A stretch of 64,000 nucleotides of DNA from positions 53,650 through 117,649 of the forward strand of contig JAOPGA020001623.1 in assembly GCA_026419775.2 (NCBI GenBank). The letters run 5' to 3'. Numbering within the stretch: position 1 is the stretch's first letter; each line of letters opens with the position of its first letter. The notes beneath the pieces are model-generated. The model saw only the letters and a list, made by a program, of their open reading frames with translations. It did not search any database and was not told the origin of the DNA. Source of the stretch: Acrasis kona (Eukaryota; Heterolobosea; Eutetramitea; Acrasida; Acrasidae). Positions 1 to 9,027 of this stretch are shown here, one piece after another. The position numbers were made by a program, and so were the translations under genes.

Positions 1-411
1 AAGTACCTCTAAAAATTTCCAAATCATACTTAGCACCCTCTACTCCGTAAATATCAGCAGTAAGCACTAGGTTGCTTCTTGACCCACCACAAAGTGAGAA
101 CAAAGAGAAAGTTGTCTTGAATGGCGACCCTGGACCTTGAACATCTCCTGTCACACGTTCTTGGACATTATTAGGAGAGTGTATTTCGACAAATAGATGA
201 TGGTCGCTTGATACAGTAACCTCATACTGAGCAGGTGGCAACTACAATTTGTCAAACCGAGGTAAAAAACAATAGTTACATTTTCAAATGTATTTATCTT
301 ATGCGGAGCACAACATGGATTTGATGAAGCAGAAGTATTGCAAATGGAGCTCACATGTTCTCTCACATCGCTCGTTCGAACAAATCTTCTACTTGAACGT
401 CTTGATTGCAT
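1..411 (-). CDS. Unknown protein, N-terminal part (runs off the left edge)
   Basis: Two exons on the minus strand: 280-411 (ATG at 411) and 241 down to the window edge, joined by a 38-nt intron (242-279, GTAAC...GTAG) that keeps the frame. The first 44 residues are basic and Ser/Arg-rich and then Cys-rich (CNTSASSNPCC). The second exon reads as alternating hydrophobic residues typical of beta strands, with a CGGS turn. No stop is met before position 1, so at least 80 residues follow the intron and the gene continues outside. I do not recognise the family; a beta-sandwich is a guess from residue pattern only. The intron makes chance coding unlikely, but the start is not independently supported. 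Confidence 0.45.
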
Positions 412-888
412 TTTCTAATATCAAACAAAAAGCCAATAGCAGATGTTATGGAAACCGTCCGTCACATGATTCGCTTGTTCATTTGTATTTCTGGTTATAT
501 TTATCCCAACACCAGACAACTAAAACCACCATAAAAAAGCATACTCGTGAGCGGACACACATTAATAGGATTAATCACTTGGAATCTGAATGGATCACGT
601 TCGATATTTATTAGAGCGTCTTTAAAAAAGACAAATCATGTGTCTGTTGGATGATTGGTCGTAATGGACGTCTATGAATAGTTGAAAGTAACTTCGTGCT
701 TTTGGGTATATGGCTTTATCATGCATGTGACAGACATGTACATGTACCATACACGAACAAGCGAATAAAAACAAACTTTACTTGTTAAATAGTTTATCTT
801 TAATATAGGAGTTTTTTTACATTCAAAATGTTGTTTTACATATAGCCGAAGATGAGCACAAGCGGTTCAGGGAGTTAAGGGAACAAGT
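412..888. other. Intergenic stretch, no gene seen
   Basis: 477 bp between the start of the left-edge gene and the stop of the next minus-strand gene. An open frame runs through part of it on the plus strand but overlaps the first exon of the left gene in antisense and has no coding character. It should hold the promoter of the left gene and the 3' end of the next one. Confidence 0.5.
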
Positions 889-1407
889 CTATCGGACCCT
901 TTGAGCCTGTATCTTTTGTATTGACCTAGCTAACTTTAATTTTTCAATACCTGCTCTTATTCTATCTGTGCTATTCCTGATGTCTGCCAACTGATATATG
1001 TTAATGCTTCATAGTTGAATAATACTTACTGAACGGTTAGTTCTATTTAAAACATCCTTAACAGAACGCACTTCGGTCATTATTCTGCGGACATTATTAT
1101 CGCTCAAGAAAACTCCTTCTGGTTTTTGATGGATTTGTATGTCTTTTGTATAATAATTATTAGGGGTGGCTATATGACGAGTGCTATCGAGTATATCACG
1201 GGGCAAAGTATTGTTCTGGCTGAACTCCATCCTCGGGATTTTTATCTCAGAACTCAATGGTGTGTCGTTATAAGGAAACATAAAATCCGTTGGAGGTAGG
1301 GAGCTGAACCTATCTTTGTTGGGCTTGAGTGAATTTGAGCATGACGTGGGGTCGGCAATACGAAGGGGTCTTCCTGCTCCACGAAATAGGTCTTCCATCG
1401 TTTGCAA
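889..1407 (-). CDS. Small coiled-coil protein of unknown function (159... residue class)
   Basis: Two exons, 1030-1407 and 889-990, split by a 39-nt intron (991-1029, GTAAGT...ATCAG) in phase 0. Together they encode about 159 residues. Without splicing the frame would end a few codons after the intron start. The N-terminal two thirds is polar and Pro/Ser/Asn-rich, probably disordered. The last 60 residues form a likely coiled coil (VRRIMTEVRSVKDVLNR, then IEKLKLARSIQKIQAQRVR). The form recalls small subunits of trafficking or cytoskeletal complexes, but I cannot name a family. Confidence 0.6.
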
Positions 1408-2349
1408 TTTTTGAAAATTGGACTCTCGACAAACCCCGAAAATTCCTGTAAAATGTCCTGAGATTTAAAAAAAGAAATTAATCAAAAAGTATTTAACTTG
1501 TTTCCGTTTGTCTATTATTACTAGCTAAAAATGGCGAAGTGGACAATCATTGTTATTGTAATTATAAGCTATATTTATCGCTTAATTCAGCGCAATCAAT
1601 TTTGGTACTAGGACCGATAAACCAAAATAGATATAAACAATATCTATGGAGCTTCGAAGCGTACAGCTATCTAGGTGTACCATTGCAAGGATAATTTGGA
1701 GGTTCTGAATTCATAGATGAGGGTATTTCTAAAGTATCACGGTGTAAATTCTTTTATTTTCAATAGCAGCATCTAATTTAGTTGATACGGGGATAAAATG
1801 TGCTTCTCCGAAAAGCCCTGAAGGAGTTATGTCCAGATATGACAACTTTGAACACAAAAAACATCAGACACTAAAATTAAAAATTATTTTTATTTGACAA
1901 GATTATTGTGCGCGAGGAAAGCTACTAGTAGGTAAGAAAATAAGAAATAATCAATTTCTGTAAAGCTAATTGGCTTGCAGGCCAAATACAGCCACTCTCA
2001 AGAATTTAAAGTTCTAACCCTACAAATAACGATATGTGAATTGGCTAAACCTCTGAGAAAATTTCTGATTATTATTACAATTACTGTTTTGTGATTTCAT
2101 AATTTTATCGATTTAATTTTATACGCTGATCGAGTTTGCTGCAGGGTTTGAGAGCGTTAATTAAGACGTACAGTTTCCCATCTCACATAAAACGCGAGTA
2201 TTGTACTTTTATGTTATAAACCTACTCTGCGCTTACCGTGATCTCAATCATGATTTTTACATCACTCTTATATTTGGTCAGAAAAAATATTGGTGCTCCA
2301 TTCAATGTGTTAGTTGAGTTTGGAATCAACTTTGTAATGAATTTGAAAT
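1408..2349. other. Long intergenic region, divergent promoters
   Basis: 942 bp between a minus-strand gene (start 1407) and the plus-strand release factor (start 2350). It should contain both promoters. The only coding hint is a 26-codon ORF at 1531-1611, listed separately. The rest is AT-rich with many stops in all frames, and I see no tRNA, repeat array or transposon end. Confidence 0.5.
1531..1611 (+). CDS. Possible 26-residue single-span membrane micropeptide
   Basis: ATG at 1531 opens 26 codons ending in TAG at 1611. The peptide starts MAKWTIIVIVIISYIYRLIQ: one hydrophobic stretch followed by a short basic tail, which is the form of a single-pass membrane micropeptide. Nothing outside the sequence supports expression. 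An ORF this short can arise by chance, and hydrophobic codons are common in AT-rich DNA. It could also be the first exon of an unrecognised gene. Confidence 0.18.
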   Translation: MAKWTIIVIVIISYIYRLIQRNQFWY

Positions 2350-3640
2350 ATGATGCGAGCATTCTTCAGACCATTGTCAAGATGTTATTCGACAAGTCAT
2401 AAACAAATATCCTCACTTTCAACAAACGACGTGATGTATCAAATTGAGCAATGTAAAACAATCTTCAACCTGTTGACATCTAAAGTAAATTTTGAGCAAG
2501 TTAATAACAAGCTATCAGAGTTTAACAGGATAACAGACGATCCTGACTTTTACAATTCAGATAATTCACATCAAATCATGAAAGAACAAGCCACCCTCCG
2601 AAATCAAATAGAATTTATTAACAACGTAAAGTTGCAAATTGAAGATAACAAAGAATTGCTAGCCATGGCCGATCAAAATGATGTGAGTCTCATTCACGAT
2701 CTTTTTCAATCTTCCTCCCAACTTCTATCTGAACTAGAAGAAAAGGAATTTGAAGCCATAATGAATGACCCCCTAGATAGCCATGATTGCATCATGGAGT
2801 TCCATCCAGGTGCAGGAGGTATCGAAAGCATGGACTGGGCCGAAATGCTATTAAACATGTATACAAAATGGGCCATGAACAACAATATGAAACGTAAGTA
2901 GTAAATCACTCCAAAACCATTTAAATTTTTTATAGTCATTGTACAAGAAAAGCAGGATGGAAAAGTCGGACTGAAATCAGCCACAATCATTATAGAAGGA
3001 CGTCATGCATTTGGATGGTTGAAACATGAAAAGGGAACGCACAGACTTGTTAGATTATCTCCTTTTGGTGTACGTTTACAATTTTCACAATTTTTTAACA
3101 TTTGACAGAAAAATGAAGCCAGACAAACATCTTTTGTGAGCATTGATGTGTTACCCGTTGTGGATGATATCAAGATCAACATTAATCCAAAAGACTTGGT
3201 TATTGAAACATGTCGGTCTCAAGGTGCAGGAGGTCAAAGTGTGAACAAAACAGATAGCGCAGTAAAGATTACACACGTTCCAACTGGTATAACAGCACAA
3301 TCCCAAGATCAACGTTCGCAACAACAAAACAAAGCTGCAGCAATGAAAGTAATCAAAGCACGCTTACACAACATGGAACTTGAAAATAGAAAGATGCAGG
3401 ATAAGAAGAACAAAGAAGCTTTGGGACAGGCTACTTTCAGGTAAGTACATTATTGGTAGCGTTTGTTTATTAATAATTAGCACTCAGATACGGTCATACG
3501 TACTTCAACCTTACAAATTAATAAAAGACAATAGGACGGGGATGGAGTGTGACCAAGTTAACGACTTCCTGCAAGGAGGTGACATGATGAATGACTTCTT
3601 CAAGGCGTTATTAAAGAAGAGTTACATTGATTCAAATTGA
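2350..3640 (+). CDS. Mitochondrial peptide chain release factor 2 (RF2 type)
   Basis: Four exons: 2350-2893, 2936-3069, 3109-3440 and 3481-3640; introns of 42, 39 and 40 nt; 389 residues. It releases the finished peptide at stop codons on organellar ribosomes. The GGQ motif that acts in the peptidyl-transferase centre lies at about residues 267-269 ([11 protein letters not shown]). The stop-reading tripeptide SPF lies at about 223-225; in bacteria SPF marks RF2 (UGA/UAA), while RF1 carries Px[14 protein letters not shown] and [10 protein letters not shown] are also RF2 signatures. The first 20 residues are Arg/Ser-rich without acids ([18 protein letters not shown]), as in mitochondrial targeting peptides. 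Family identity is firm; mitochondrial location is inferred. Confidence 0.93.
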
Positions 3641-3708
3641 ATAAATAATTTTAAAAGTCAAGAATTTTTTCATTTGTTTTTGTAGTCGAGAGAATTTATT
3701 GTGTTGGT

Positions 3709-4701
3709 CTAAAATTGTTCCTCATCCACACTACCCACTTGAATCTTAAGTGTATCCATTCTTGTGACTTCTATATCAATTGCTCTCATAACATTTGCTA
3801 TTTGATTAGGAAATTTAAGTTTCAAACCGGGATCGTTGATGCATTGATTCAAAAGTGAAACGGTGGGTTTGTCGTTTATTTTGATTATCAACTCACATCT
3901 GGAAAAACACCTCAAAGCGTTCAATAAAGCAGAAATCTTCCTATAGATAATCAAATCATCCTTTGACAACGAATCATCACTTGGTGTCTGAATTTTATCT
4001 ATTACAACAACTCTCCAGAGAGGATCTTTTATGATAACGCCATAAGAACAAACTTCATCATGAATAATTACATACACAAGCTTATTGTTTTGAACATTTA
4101 CAAGAAAAGGTTTTTGATGAGGAGGATGTTCAATCTGATGTTTTAGAATAAAAGTGTGGACAAGACGTTTAAGAGTGTTTGTTGGATCCTGTTTGGTTAG
4201 AAACATAAGTGTAGGTAAGACATTTTTATCAATATATTTAACATGTGTAACAACTTTTTCTAGACAACCAACACGTAGTGATGCATTAATGATGCTGGTC
4301 AACAGAGGAGAGGTTTCATTTGATACTATATTTTTGTATAAAGATAAAGAGCCATCAACATTCCCTAGAAAAGCAATAGCAGAGGATGTAAGCGAGATTG
4401 AATGTGTGCTCATTGTTTGATGTTGGAAGTGTGATTGTGTTTCAAAAGCAAACAAACAATGCTTCAAAAATTCAGATTTTTTTAGATTTTTGGTGTTGTT
4501 GAGATTATTTGTTTCTTGATCTTGTCTTGACGCTTTTTTTGCGTTACGATCCATTTTTTCGTCTGTTGAATTTGTTACCATCGCATCAAAGCGGAAATAT
4601 TTCGATATCGACCGACATGCAAATGTTGGTAAAAACCTGCAGGATCTGAGCATTTGGTTGATTGTAAACATATTTAATTTCAGAAAACCCCACAAACACA
4701 T
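3709..4701 (-). CDS. Unknown protein, possibly mitochondrial, with an RNase H-like stretch
   Basis: Single open frame of 330 residues. The more likely start is the second Met (ATG near 4671), giving an N-terminus rich in Arg, Ser and Phe (MLRSCRFLPTFACRSISKYF) that looks like a mitochondrial presequence. Residues 60-80 are polar linker. The C-terminal third has strand-strand-helix order (LVYVIIHDEVCSYGVIIKD, then KISALLNALRCFSRCELIIK) that recalls an RNase H fold. The usual acidic active-site set is not evident, so activity is doubtful. The stop of the upstream S1/P1 nuclease gene lies only 29 bp before the long ATG, which also favours the downstream start. I cannot name a family. Confidence 0.6.
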   Translation of the reverse strand: MCLWGFLKLNMFTINQMLRSCRFLPTFACRSISKYFRFDAMVTNSTDEKMDRNAKKASRQDQETNNLNNTKNLKKSEFLKHCLFAFETQSHFQHQTMSTHSISLTSSAIAFLGNVDGSLSLYKNIVSNETSPLLTSIINASLRVGCLEKVVTHVKYIDKNVLPTLMFLTKQDPTNTLKRLVHTFILKHQIEHPPHQKPFLVNVQNNKLVYVIIHDEVCSYGVIIKDPLWRVVVIDKIQTPSDDSLSKDDLIIYRKISALLNALRCFSRCELIIKINDKPTVSLLNQCINDPGLKLKFPNQIANVMRAIDIEVTRMDTLKIQVGSVDEEQF

Positions 4702-4730
4702 TGGTGTTGATATTCAATTTTATTCTACAT

Positions 4731-5660
4731 TCACAAAACATTTAGTCTGCTCATCATCCTGCCCAAAACATTACATATGACACAGTTGTGATTTTCAGCT
4801 CCGGCATTGGCTTCGTCGGCAATGTAATTCAACCAAGCACTCAATCTCAAACCTCCTGCCATTACTTGATTCAACACAGTTGGAATGACTGAATCGTAGT
4901 ATGAGATTGGGAAGTTTTCAAGATCCAAGTCCAAGGCTCTTTTGTAGGCGACCTTTAGGGATAGGTTTAATGACTCATCACTCACTGCTATAAGGTCGTC
5001 TACTTTTCCATACTTATCTAGGGCTTGTTTGTTTACCAAATTATTCTTAATGTAATCGACAACGTGTGTTGTGTTGGGTTTTTCTTCGACCCTCTGGAAT
5101 TGGTACAACATGTCGGAGTCCCAAATGTGGTGAAGGTTGGAGCTCTTGTACCTTGTAAACCAGTCTTCGTTTAACTTGAGTTTGATGTCATTACCGCCCT
5201 TGTCCGATTTGTGAGCAACATGTAGAGGTTGATGTAAATCTCCAAAGAAGTGAGTTAAAAACATCAATGCTGTTCCTTTGCTGAAGTCAGAGCTGTCTTT
5301 GTCGAGCATGATTTTTGTGTAATTGTTGATGGCGCCGAACAAGCAGTGCAAGTTTGGACAATTGATTTTGGGCACAAATCCTTTCTGGTCTTTCTCAACA
5401 TTAATGAAGTGGTAAGTTACTGCCCAAGGGTACGATTCACGTAACACATCTGCATAAGGTGCAAGTGGTCCAAGTTGTTTGAACCTAGCACCATCAGGGC
5501 CTTCGTATTTCGACAAGATATCCTGCACCATCTCCTGAGCTTTGTCGCTTAGGTATTCTTGAGCAAGATTTCCTGTGATAATGTGACCATCCTTACCCCA
5601 ACAATGTACCATTGCACACAAGCACAAGGCTACAACGGAGAGCGTGATGATATTGGCCAT
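4731..5660 (-). CDS. S1/P1-type zinc-dependent nuclease, secreted or lysosomal
   Basis: Intronless, 309 residues. A signal peptide covers residues 1-20, leaving Trp21 as the new N-terminus; in this family that Trp binds zinc through its amino group. The other ligands are in place: WGKDGH, APYADV, YHFINVE, THFFGDLHQPLH and HHIWDSD. The enzyme cuts single-stranded DNA and RNA to 5'-nucleotides in acidic compartments. Length matches the family (about 270-320). Extra Cys residues (NCPNLHC, NHNCVICNVL) probably form disulfides. A feeding amoeba could use it to digest nucleic acid in food vacuoles; that role is inference. Confidence 0.93.
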   Translation of the reverse strand: MANIITLSVVALCLCAMVHCWGKDGHIITGNLAQEYLSDKAQEMVQDILSKYEGPDGARFKQLGPLAPYADVLRESYPWAVTYHFINVEKDQKGFVPKINCPNLHCLFGAINNYTKIMLDKDSSDFSKGTALMFLTHFFGDLHQPLHVAHKSDKGGNDIKLKLNEDWFTRYKSSNLHHIWDSDMLYQFQRVEEKPNTTHVVDYIKNNLVNKQALDKYGKVDDLIAVSDESLNLSLKVAYKRALDLDLENFPISYYDSVIPTVLNQVMAGGLRLSAWLNYIADEANAGAENHNCVICNVLGRMMSRLNVL

Positions 5661-5924
5661 GTTATTACGGATTGTTCGTTAACCAGGCCACAAATCGAGA
5701 TTTTAAATTTCTGCAACTCCCGATGACCGAAATCTCCGAAAGAGAGTGTGACATACAACCAAACCCAAGTTGACCAAAATCCAGGAGTTCATATTTTATA
5801 ATTTGTCTGTAAAGTTCGTTTAGAACATATTAATAAACATTTAGTTATATTATAAGTCATACAGTTACAAACTGAATAGGTATTTATTGGTATTGAACAT
5901 AAATTAATAATTTTGCTGTACTTA

Positions 5925-6401
5925 TTAACATGAAACGGGTGATCCACTTGGGTCTATTCTAAGAGCGGTGGTGAGATATGCAGATCTTCGTTTGACAAGA
6001 GGAGGTCTTTCTGATAATGTGATTGTTGGAAGGGTAAGCCTTTTGTTAAGGCTTATTTTTGATTCTTTTTCATCTGGGCTAGGTAATACCTCAAACAAAG
6101 TTTCCATTAGTTTATTGTGCTCTGCTTCAGCAGCCTTCGAGTAGAATACATTCCATTTTACATTCACCCTCCTCAAAATGTTGTGATCTTTGAATTCTAG
6201 ATATGAAGCTATGTTTAATTGAACAGAGTCCGGAAGCTCGACCATGAAGTCTCTTCCAATTGGTTTCAACCAACCAGTCATGACCATCAATGAAGCATAG
6301 AATTGTTCTCCTCTAGACATTCTATTCGCCATTTTGATTTCCATCTCCAACTTATCTGCATCTAATGAGTCTCTGCGCTCAGTGGATTCTTGAGCACCCA
6401 T
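5925..6401 (-). CDS. F-box-like protein with N-myristoylation motif
   Basis: Intronless, 158 residues. The N-terminus MGAQEST fits the myristoylation rule (Gly2, Ser or Thr at 6), suggesting membrane attachment. A degenerate F-box follows at about 52-95 (MVELPDSVQLNIASYLEF, then LRRVNVKWNVFYSKA), with the usual LP...I..YL core and a Trp in the second half. The rest is basic and Ser/Pro-rich with no recognisable substrate-binding repeat. If the F-box is functional it would dock on Skp1 in an SCF ubiquitin ligase at a membrane. The assignment rests on motif pattern only. Confidence 0.62.
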   Translation of the reverse strand: MGAQESTERRDSLDADKLEMEIKMANRMSRGEQFYASLMVMTGWLKPIGRDFMVELPDSVQLNIASYLEFKDHNILRRVNVKWNVFYSKAAEAEHNKLMETLFEVLPSPDEKESKISLNKRLTLPTITLSERPPLVKRRSAYLTTALRIDPSGSPVSC

Positions 6402-6680
6402 ATTTTTGATTATGTTTTGGTTTGTTTATTATCCTGATATGGAATAATCAGTATTCAGTTACCAACTACAATCGCTTTACAGATAACTATTACAATGGAG
6501 GTACAACTCATCTTCCACCCAACACCCACTTTAAGAATGCGAAACAAGCAACTGCGTATTGTCAGCTGTGCTATAAAAATTCAAGCGAAACTTCATTCAT
6601 CTGTTTTGTAAGGGAATAACAACATCAATTTTTCCGAAATTTTGTTCTATTAATATTAATAACAAAAATAACAAAAGAAA
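6402..6680. promoter_or_regulatory. Divergent promoter region
   Basis: 279 bp between the divergent F-box-like gene (minus) and the dehydrogenase gene (plus), so it should hold both promoters. The last 40 bp before the dehydrogenase ATG are A/T-rich. A 65-codon open frame inside it has no coding character. Confidence 0.4.
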
Positions 6681-7667
6681 ATGTCCAAAGTAGCGGTGCT
6701 TGGCAAGTTAGATCATAAACTCGACATTGAGCAGAAAGTGCTGGGAGACAACATTACTATAGATATCATCGAAGACCCTGAAAAAGAATCGGATAGATTA
6801 TCTGAATACGATGGTTTTTTATCTTGGCATTTTGTTCCATTCACCAAAGAAATGATCAGCAAAGCATCAAAATGTAAAGCAATCTGCCGTATTGCAACAG
6901 GTTTCGATAACATTGACCTCGAAGAGGCTGGAAAGAGAGGAATTCCAGTCACAAACGTACCTGACTATGGAACCGAAGAAGTTGCTGATACTGCAATGTG
7001 CAGCATACTCAACCTACTGAGAAAGAATTCAGAGATCGCCAGAGACCAAGAAGGATCCAATCCCAAGCAGATCGTGCCCACTGATTTCATCAAGACCTAC
7101 AGAATGCACCGAGTAAGCGGTAAAGAGCTTGGTATCATTGGTCTCGGAAGCATCGGAATGACTTTGGCCCTTCGAGCAAAAGCATTCAACATGAAAGTTT
7201 CTTACTTTGACCCAAAGGTGCCTCCAGCCACAAACAAGAGTTTAGGCATCCACAAGTACGACACAGTGGACGAGCTACTAAAGAACGCCGATGTAATCTC
7301 TCTACATTGTCCACTCGTCGAGAAGACTAAAAACATTTTGAACGCAGATGCATTTAAGAAGTGTAAGAAGGGAGTTTACGTCATTAATGTTGCTAGAGGA
7401 GAATTAATTGACGAAAAAGCACTTGTTGAGGCATTAAAGAGTTCACAGGTTGCAGGAGCGGCGCTCGATACTGTTTGTAAGGAGCCATACGATGGTCATT
7501 TGTCAAATGTACCAAACCTCATCATCACACCACATTCTGCATTCTGCAGTTTTGAGAGCATGGAGGAAATGAGGAGGAAATCTGCAGAGGAACTTAAAAG
7601 AATTTTCAATGGAGAGGATCCTATCAATATTGTGAATGAAAAATTTTTGGAAAAGAAAAAAGATTAA
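6681..7667 (+). CDS. D-isomer-specific 2-hydroxyacid dehydrogenase (CtBP/phosphoglycerate dehydrogenase-like)
   Basis: Intronless, 328 residues. NAD-linked reduction of a 2-keto acid, or the reverse. The dinucleotide-binding motif is GIIGLGSIG near residues 154-162. Catalytic residues of the family are visible: Arg in NVARGELID, Glu in CKEPYDG and His in TPHSAF. ATGFDNIDLEEAGKRGI and VPDYGTEEVADTAM are typical of the C-terminal-binding-protein/hydroxyacid dehydrogenase group. No targeting signal is seen, so it is probably cytosolic. The substrate cannot be told from sequence alone. Confidence 0.92.
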   Translation: MSKVAVLGKLDHKLDIEQKVLGDNITIDIIEDPEKESDRLSEYDGFLSWHFVPFTKEMISKASKCKAICRIATGFDNIDLEEAGKRGIPVTNVPDYGTEEVADTAMCSILNLLRKNSEIARDQEGSNPKQIVPTDFIKTYRMHRVSGKELGIIGLGSIGMTLALRAKAFNMKVSYFDPKVPPATNKSLGIHKYDTVDELLKNADVISLHCPLVEKTKNILNADAFKKCKKGVYVINVARGELIDEKALVEALKSSQVAGAALDTVCKEPYDGHLSNVPNLIITPHSAFCSFESMEEMRRKSAEELKRIFNGEDPINIVNEKFLEKKKD

Positions 7668-7920
7668 ACCAACATTTATTATTTTATGAAGTTCTAGTTT
7701 ATTTACCGATCTGCCTTACATTGATCCGAAATGTGTTGTTCTTCTAAACAAACACACCTCCATGATTGCCTTTTCTGTTACTGTACATCGCACGATATGT
7801 TCAAATAGAAGGTATTAGAAAACCATTCGTAATAAAGACATCTGGTAGATTGTAAAACCTAGTACCGTCCTTCGACTTCGTAAGGTGATTGACACGCACA
7901 GTGTTGTAATACTATAAAAA

Positions 7921-9025
7921 ATGGTGATCAACCAACAAGCAGATACGGCACAGGACCAAGGTAAATACTTTTCTCTCCTCTGAAAAATAACCCTTTTCAA
8001 GATAAAAAGAGCCCATCTAAACCAAAACAAAATGTCGACTCTGGGAAATCACGTGTAGATGGTATGTTTGCGGTTGCGCACATTTTTAATAACCACTAGT
8101 TCACAACTATTTCTCACGGCACAACATACAACAGTTACTAACTGACGTTCTGTATAATTGCGTTGAGGAAAATGTTCAAAATCCTATTGAGTATTTGTAT
8201 AATCATTTTGGTGCCAAAGTTTTGCATACCGAGAACCAACATTTAACCGATGAGAGGTTATTAAAAGAAAAGGACGAACAGATCAAACAATTACAGGAGC
8301 AAAACAAAAAGCTCGAAGAGGACATGAAAGAACAAGACATCAAGCACGACCAAGAATTAAAAGGTTTACAACAGTCGAAAGAGTCCATCCAACGCGCCAT
8401 GGAAGCCGACCAGAGTGAGTTGGAACAAAAGAACAAACAATTAGAAGAACAATTAAAAACAGCGCAAGAAGAAAAGGAAAAAGCAGTACAAGACACCAAA
8501 GCTGCCATGGAAGTTTTATTAAGAGAGGCGCAAACTCAAATTGATCTACACAGGCAACAGCACGAACAAGCAGAACATCAAGTGAAAACTCTTCAAGATC
8601 GCGTGGATACTAACGATGCTACTGCAAAGATTGAACAACCATCCGTTGATAACGCGTTTGAAGACGATGACTTTGGACAAGTTCAAGATCAAGTCCAACA
8701 GCAAGTAATGGTAGAGCCCGAAAATGCTGCGCAAAACACAAGTAAACCTGATCCATCAACTGACTCTGATTACATTGAAGTCGTCAAGGAAGAGGACCTT
8801 GCCAGTAAAGAAACTGTACAAGAAGACAAACCCGCAGAAGTCGTCGAAGAAACAAAAAATGTTGAACCTGTTAAAGAAGAAGACATCACAGCAGCCAAGG
8901 CACCAGAAGAAAATGAAAATGCACCAGAGGATGAAGCTGCACCAGAAACGGAAGAAGCACAAAACAAGGGAAACGGTGCGAGTGGCGGAGGAAAAAAGAA
9001 GAAAGGAAAGAAAGGTAAAAAATAA
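7921..9025 (+). CDS. RIIa-type docking/dimerisation domain coiled-coil protein
   Basis: Three exons: 7921-7960, 8002-8061 and 8100-9025; introns 41 and 38 nt; 341 residues. Residues about 34-70 (HNYFSRHNIQQLLTDVLYN, then ENVQNPIEYLYNHF) match the four-helix docking domain of PKA RII, Dpy-30 and ciliary proteins, including the family NPxxYLxxHF-like ending. A long Glu/Lys/Gln coiled coil follows (about 75-200), then an acidic region and a Lys-rich tail ending KKKKGKKGKK. Such domains dimerise and bind amphipathic helices of AKAP-like partners, often in cilia. The short first two exons decide the start: without them the domain would lose its first helix. Its stop is 2 bp from the stop of the opposing PDK1 gene. 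Confidence 0.82.
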
Positions 9026-9027
9026 AT

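Noticed and set aside
148-166. 18-bp identity with 47401-47420 (TGTCACACGTTCTTGGAC)
   Set aside because: Single short match on opposite coding frames of unrelated genes; within what chance can give in 64 kb, and no flanking similarity.
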